From positions 1 through 10,329 of the forward strand of contig DALZ01000061.1 of NCBI GenBank assembly GCA_002496955.1: a DNA stretch of 10,329 bases, given 5' to 3'. Every line of letters begins with the position of its first letter. The stretch's first letter is position 1. A program made the position numbers and the translations under genes. The notes under the pieces are model-generated. The model saw only the letters and a list, made by a program, of their open reading frames with translations. It was not told the DNA's origin and searched no databases. Below are positions 6,836-10,329 of this stretch, piece by piece. The stretch comes from Euryarchaeota archaeon UBA128. Lineage in GTDB: Archaea; Thermoplasmatota; Poseidoniia; Poseidoniales; Poseidoniaceae.

Positions 6836-9163
6836 TTAGCCCCCCTTTGGTTTCGGTTTCCATAACTTCTCAGCGAGTGATTTCTTATCTGTTTCATCAT
6901 GATTGTGGTGACTGTATAGGATGTTCATGTCGCTCTGAGTAGGAATCTCATGGAACGACGGCGTCGGTGGTGGCGAGGTAGTTGACCATTCTAGTGACCA
7001 GCCTCCCCACGGATCTTTACCAACTGGTTCGCCCTTGCGGCCAGAAGCAAATATGTTCCAAACCAGTAATAATTGACTCAATCCAAAGATGAATGCGAAG
7101 ATACTGACTGCGAGGTTATACTCGGCAAATCCGGTTTCTTCGAGATAGGAGTGGGTTCTTCTAGGCATTCCCATAATACCCAATTTGTGCATTGGCCAGA
7201 ATGCTGCATTGTATGAGGAAAAACCAATCAGGAAATGCCACATACCCAAAGTTTCGCTTAGTTTACGCCCGGTCACCTTTGGATACCAATAATAAACACC
7301 CGACAAGATACCAAACACGGTTCCGCCAATAAACACATAGTGGAAATGAGCGACTACGAAATAGGAGTCGTGGAAGTGAACGTCCATTCCAGCAACTGGG
7401 AAGAACATACCCGAAATACCCCCGAGAGTAAAGGTAACTAAGAAACCTAGAGACCAGAGGGTGTGAGTCTTCATCACCAAGCTACCACCCCATATGGTAG
7501 CCAACCAATTGAATATTTTCGCTCCAGTTGGAATGGCGACCGCCATCGTTGTAATCATGAACGCTGCTCGCCAAAACGCGTCCATACCCGAGGTCAGCAT
7601 GTGGTGGCCCCACACAATAAATCCGACAACGCCAATACCTGCCATGGCGAACACCATGGATTTGTAACCAAAGATTGATCTTCTCGCGCTAGTTGCAAGT
7701 ACCTCCGACACAATACCGAAAGCAGGGATAATAACTACGTAAACTTCAGGATGGCCAAAGAACCAGAACAAGTGTTGGAACAGCAGGCTGTCACCACCAC
7801 TGGTGAAGAACACCGTACCAATCGTATGGTCAAATAAGAGGAATACAATACCAATGATTAGCGCAGGCAGTGACATATACAACATGAATACGCTAACGAA
7901 TACCGACCAAGTGAACAGAGGCATCTTCATCCATGTGACGCCCGGAGCGCGCATGGTGAATACCGTGGTAATGAAATTCACACCACCCAACGTTGATGAT
8001 GCACCGAGCATAAACATACCAGACAGGAATGCTGTGGTTCCGACGTTGGAACCATACTGTGACAACCCGTCACCTAAGTTTGCCTCGGTTAGCGATGAAT
8101 AAGGCGGATACATAACCCATGTAATATCCGCAGCCTCTCCTGACCAAATTCCGGTGTAAATCAATGGGCTAGAGAAGACTAGCAGCCACAATCCCATGGC
8201 GTTAATTCGTGGGAAGGCTAAATCTTTAGCACCAATCTGCAGCGGCAATACGTAATTCATGAACCCGGCAATCATCGGCATTGCTGCCAGGAAAATCATG
8301 GTCGTGCCGTGTAGGGTGAAAAATGAATTGTATTCGGTCTCAGTCAGGAAAGTGTTTTCGGGCACTGCTAATTGAATCCTGAATAACAGCGCTAGGAAAC
8401 CACCAACGAGGAAGAAGAAGAAACCATACAGGAAATACATGATGCCAACTTCCTTGTGGTCGGTGGTAGTCAGCCACGGCTTCAGATAACTCCAAAAGTT
8501 GTAAATGCTGAATGTTTCAGGTGATCGGGCGTAGTACACCCACATTACGCCTAGCAGTATTAGTCCTAAGGCCAAGGCGACTGCGGTAAGGAGGAGAACC
8601 AGTGCTCGGACACTTGGTGCCATTTCTCCGGCCGAGAATCCAGCAATGGTGGTTTCGAAACTATTCCACATGTCGCCATTGAACCCATCACCGCCATTGA
8701 CTGCATTGCCGTAAATCGTAAAATCAACAAATTGTGAATCGTCTGAAGGTGCAGTCCACTCGAAATCCCAAGTTCTGACACCGTTGCTTTCTGCAGTATG
8801 GGTAAGACCGCCATCCATCTCTTTTGCCATTGCTGGATCTACAGGAGCGACTGAGCCTTTCGAGACCAACACTCTGAAACCGCCGGCGCGGCCGTTCCAT
8901 GGGTCAGCCCCTTCTGCGCTACCATCGTTGTGTAGTTTCATTACATCATTAGTAACCGTCACCGTAAACACATATTTTTCACTAGAATTGTACACCTCAG
9001 GCAAACCTGTAACCTTAACGACAGTGTCTGATGACTCCCCTCCGTGACACGAACAACCATTGTCACCTGCTGAACCAATTCCTCCCGGGGCCGCATCAAG
9101 CTGCGGAACCATGACCAAAGAAATGAGGACGATTGATAAAAGGGCGATTGACCTGGTGCGCAA
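6836..9163 (-). CDS. coxA: Cytochrome c oxidase subunit I (A1-type) with secreted N-terminal CxCH domain
   Basis: The catalytic subunit that reduces O2 to water and pumps protons; 775 residues against about 530-600 usual. The core starts near 222 with WLTTTDHKEVG. Ligands visible are His285 (heme a, TLHGTTM), His471 (CuB) with Glu473 and the cross-linkable Tyr475 in GHPEVY, His520-His521 (CuB), His606 (heme a3) and His608 (heme a) in AHFHYV. Lys549 of the K path and Asp314 of the D path are present, so this is an A1-type pump. In front lie a signal peptide (1-24), a beta-rich polar domain (about 25-175) with GCSCHGG (C37, C39, H40), and an extra helix (184-210). Outside domain, helix, then core with its N-terminus inside gives a consistent topology. 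The C-terminal tail is polar and proline-rich. The start is TTG with GGAGGTG 7 bases before it; coxB ends 2 bases upstream. Confidence 0.96.
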   Translation of the reverse strand: MRTRSIALLSIVLISLVMVPQLDAAPGGIGSAGDNGCSCHGGESSDTVVKVTGLPEVYNSSEKYVFTVTVTNDVMKLHNDGSAEGADPWNGRAGGFRVLVSKGSVAPVDPAMAKEMDGGLTHTAESNGVRTWDFEWTAPSDDSQFVDFTIYGNAVNGGDGFNGDMWNSFETTIAGFSAGEMAPSVRALVLLLTAVALALGLILLGVMWVYYARSPETFSIYNFWSYLKPWLTTTDHKEVGIMYFLYGFFFFLVGGFLALLFRIQLAVPENTFLTETEYNSFFTLHGTTMIFLAAMPMIAGFMNYVLPLQIGAKDLAFPRINAMGLWLLVFSSPLIYTGIWSGEAADITWVMYPPYSSLTEANLGDGLSQYGSNVGTTAFLSGMFMLGASSTLGGVNFITTVFTMRAPGVTWMKMPLFTWSVFVSVFMLYMSLPALIIGIVFLLFDHTIGTVFFTSGGDSLLFQHLFWFFGHPEVYVVIIPAFGIVSEVLATSARRSIFGYKSMVFAMAGIGVVGFIVWGHHMLTSGMDAFWRAAFMITTMAVAIPTGAKIFNWLATIWGGSLVMKTHTLWSLGFLVTFTLGGISGMFFPVAGMDVHFHDSYFVVAHFHYVFIGGTVFGILSGVYYWYPKVTGRKLSETLGMWHFLIGFSSYNAAFWPMHKLGIMGMPRRTHSYLEETGFAEYNLAVSIFAFIFGLSQLLLVWNIFASGRKGEPVGKDPWGGWSLEWSTTSPPPTPSFHEIPTQSDMNILYSHHNHDETDKKSLAEKLWKPKPKGG
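8615..9091 (-). other. Extracytoplasmic N-terminal domain of CoxA
   Basis: This encodes residues 25-183 of CoxA, a region absent from ordinary subunit I. Its start resembles the cysteine-histidine motif of secreted choice-of-anchor-V/Reeler-like beta-sandwich domains (GCSCHGG, residues 36-42). The rest alternates short strands (KYVFTVTVTN, GFRVLVSKG, WDFEWTAPS, VDFTIYGNAVN). The family match is from memory and should be tested with a profile search. Confidence 0.6.
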
Positions 9164-9165
9164 GA

Positions 9166-10161
9166 TTAGGCACCTCCGCTCTTGGTAACTCCGGTATCCT
9201 CGTCACAAAATTCGACACCTTTCTCGATTGGCGAAACAACGTCGACGTAGCCAACCATCTTTGAGTGGTCTAAGCCGCAGTATTCAGCACAACGAATGCT
9301 AAATGTTCCTGGGTCATCTGCTTCAAACCACATTGTTGTACCACCTTCTAAGCCCGGAACCAAATCCTCTTTGATACCCCACTCAGGTAACCAGAATGAA
9401 TGTTGGACGCCCCAGTAAGTGCTGTTCAACTCACTGTAATCAGAGGTGTAGGAGAATAGTCCGAGTACAACCGGTTCGTCGCAAGGCACAACCATGTGAT
9501 CGCCGGCTGCAGTGGAATGTTTGTGATTGATTGGTATGTGGCCCCAACGGTGTAGTTCATTACCATCAGCATCTGTGACTGATACGGTTAGTGGCAAAAA
9601 CATCCGGAACTTCGTATCAATTACTGTGACGTTTGTGACGGCGTCCAAGGGATATGTTGTGGCATCTCCATCAATGGAGACTGTAACATTTGTGGGTGGT
9701 GAAAGTTCAGCGTGTTCTGGGCCATAAGATTGACGAATTGTCAGTGTTTCATTTATCCAATGTACATCTATGCCGCTATCTCTTGTATCGTCTTGCCAAG
9801 TTAAGCTATCCTTGTATTCAAATTCCCAGAACCACTGTTGTCCAACTACTTCAATATTGAATGATTCTTCCTCATCAGGTATAACCCATACAGCAGTATT
9901 GGATGCTAGAGCAAGAACTACCAGCCAAACAACAATCAGCGTTGGCACGACATAGAACATTACCTCTAATTTGGTGTTGTGACGGTCTACAGGAAACGCA
10001 CCAACTTCAATGTGATCGATATGTGAGGTATCTGGAACAATGCTTTCACGATACCTTATCATAGCGTAAAATAACCAGAGAAAAGTGAGAATACCAACGA
10101 GAATTCCCCAAAAAAGGAATTTCTCATACAGCACAGAAAACACGGTATCCTCTGCTACCAT
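9166..10161 (-). CDS. coxB: Cytochrome c oxidase subunit II with CuA site and enlarged cupredoxin loop
   Basis: Electron-entry subunit of the oxidase, 331 residues. Two helices (about 14-35 and 66-88) hold a cupredoxin domain outside the membrane. GQQWFWEFEY (107-116) is the conserved aromatic motif. The CuA ligands are all present: His254 (VQHSFWLPEWG), Cys291, Glu293, Cys295, His299 and Met302 in CAEYCGLDHSKM. The stretch between the aromatic motif and His254 is about 138 residues where about 55-65 is usual, so roughly 80 residues are inserted (within about 117-225). Extra cysteines at 227 and 319 could form a disulfide. There is no lipobox and no fused heme c domain (no CxxCH), so it is not caa3-type. 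First gene of the cox operon; ATG 10161 has only a weak AGGT upstream. Confidence 0.96.
   Translation of the reverse strand: MVAEDTVFSVLYEKFLFWGILVGILTFLWLFYAMIRYRESIVPDTSHIDHIEVGAFPVDRHNTKLEVMFYVVPTLIVVWLVVLALASNTAVWVIPDEEESFNIEVVGQQWFWEFEYKDSLTWQDDTRDSGIDVHWINETLTIRQSYGPEHAELSPPTNVTVSIDGDATTYPLDAVTNVTVIDTKFRMFLPLTVSVTDADGNELHRWGHIPINHKHSTAAGDHMVVPCDEPVVLGLFSYTSDYSELNSTYWGVQHSFWLPEWGIKEDLVPGLEGGTTMWFEADDPGTFSIRCAEYCGLDHSKMVGYVDVVSPIEKGVEFCDEDTGVTKSGGA
9171..9177 (-). promoter_or_regulatory. Ribosome binding site deciding the TTG start of coxA
   Basis: GGAGGTG on the minus strand lies within the last codons of coxB and 7 bases before the TTG at 9163. It supports TTG as the start; that start also gives a proper signal peptide. 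Tight spacing suggests translational coupling of coxB and coxA. Confidence 0.75.
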
Positions 10162-10281
10162 GGACTTGACCTGATTAACCGCCCCTTTAGTAGACCTTAA
10201 GGCTTGTCGAAAAATGCCGTAGGCTGGATGTTTATCAACATCCCGCGATGCTTTGCAGTGTGCCTTTTACACCCATGGTAT
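10162..10281. promoter_or_regulatory. Control region upstream of the cox operon
   Basis: No confident gene lies between the coxB start and the right edge region. On the minus strand a TATA-like TTCATATACC occurs at 10286-10277, about 115 bases before coxB. If used, it would give a leader of roughly 90 bases that includes the inverted repeat at 10226-10243. Promoter assignment is by eye and tentative. Confidence 0.35.
10226..10243. repeat. Perfect 7-bp inverted repeat upstream of coxB
   Basis: GGATGTT-TATC-AACATCC is a perfect dyad with a four-base centre, 64 bases before the coxB start. It could be a binding site for a dimeric regulator or an RNA hairpin in the leader. It is followed by no T-run on either strand, so a terminator is unlikely. 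Confidence 0.6.
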
Positions 10282-10329
10282 ATGAACCTTAGTTTTTCCC
10301 TAAGAACTCTCGCCGCCCTCCTAATTTGG
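10282..10329 (+). CDS. Possible start of a divergent membrane or secreted protein, cut by window edge
   Basis: From ATG 10282 the frame is open to the last base and reads MNLSFSLRTLAALLIW, which looks like the beginning of a signal peptide or first membrane helix. An in-frame ATG at 10228 would add 18 residues. Only 16 codons are visible, so this is weak. A divergent heme a synthase (CtaA) would make sense beside cox genes, but nothing here proves it. Confidence 0.25.
   Translation, partial: MNLSFSLRTLAALLIW

Noticed and set aside
9044..9055. Canonical heme c motif in CoxA
   Set aside because: The spacing is C-x-C-H (C37, C39, H40), not C-x2-C-H, so covalent heme cannot be claimed.
10288..10304. 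CTTAG/CTAAG inverted repeat with seven-base loop
   Set aside because: A five-pair A/T-rich stem is easily expected by chance; no further support.
10197..10328. Minus-strand open frame entering from the right edge and ending ahead of coxB
   Set aside because: It has 43 codons with four AGG arginines, a codon use unlike the cox genes, and no recognisable motif. It also crosses the likely promoter region.

Overview
The window looks like chromosomal DNA from a marine planktonic archaeon of the Marine Group II / Poseidoniales type. This is an inference from protein style and not proof of taxonomy. The supporting signs are secreted proteins with archaeal-type signal peptides or lipoboxes, long acidic modular ectodomains with C-terminal membrane anchors, strong GGAGGTGA-type ribosome binding sites in front of TTG starts, and an aerobic aa3-type oxidase locus. 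A bacterium with a similar locus cannot be excluded from sequence alone.

Layout. Positions 1-669 (minus) hold the N-terminal two thirds of a bifunctional riboflavin-biosynthesis gene, ribD, which runs off the left edge. It is divergent from a diacylglycerol/sphingosine-kinase-family lipid kinase (731-1771, plus). That gene meets a minus-strand lipoprotein/membrane protein of unknown function (3310-1772) tail to tail, with the two stop codons directly abutting. A tRNA-Ser(UGA) gene with encoded CCA lies at 3465-3381 (minus). From 10161 down to 3533 (minus) is a compact cytochrome c oxidase operon in the order coxB (subunit II), coxA (subunit I), coxC (subunit III), subunit IV, and a SCO1/SenC copper chaperone. 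Gaps are 2, 3, 9 and 33 bases. The last 168 bases (10162-10329) are the upstream control region of this operon, with a perfect 7-bp inverted repeat and perhaps the first codons of a divergent plus-strand membrane protein.

How the genes work together. CoxB carries the CuA electron-entry site and CoxA the heme a / heme a3-CuB oxygen-reducing centre. CoxC and subunit IV are accessory membrane subunits, and the SCO protein is expected to deliver copper to CuA. No cytochrome c domain is fused to CoxB, so a separate soluble donor (cytochrome c or a cupredoxin) must exist elsewhere.

The most unusual content is how these standard proteins are elaborated. The SCO thioredoxin fold is interrupted by about 285 residues that contain two tandem 114-residue-period repeats and an EGF-like cysteine motif. 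CoxA carries an N-terminal secreted beta-rich domain with a CxCH motif plus an extra transmembrane helix. CoxC has two extra N-terminal helices and a ten-histidine loop. CoxB has a much enlarged copper-domain loop. Together they suggest an oxidase with a large, specialised extracellular face.
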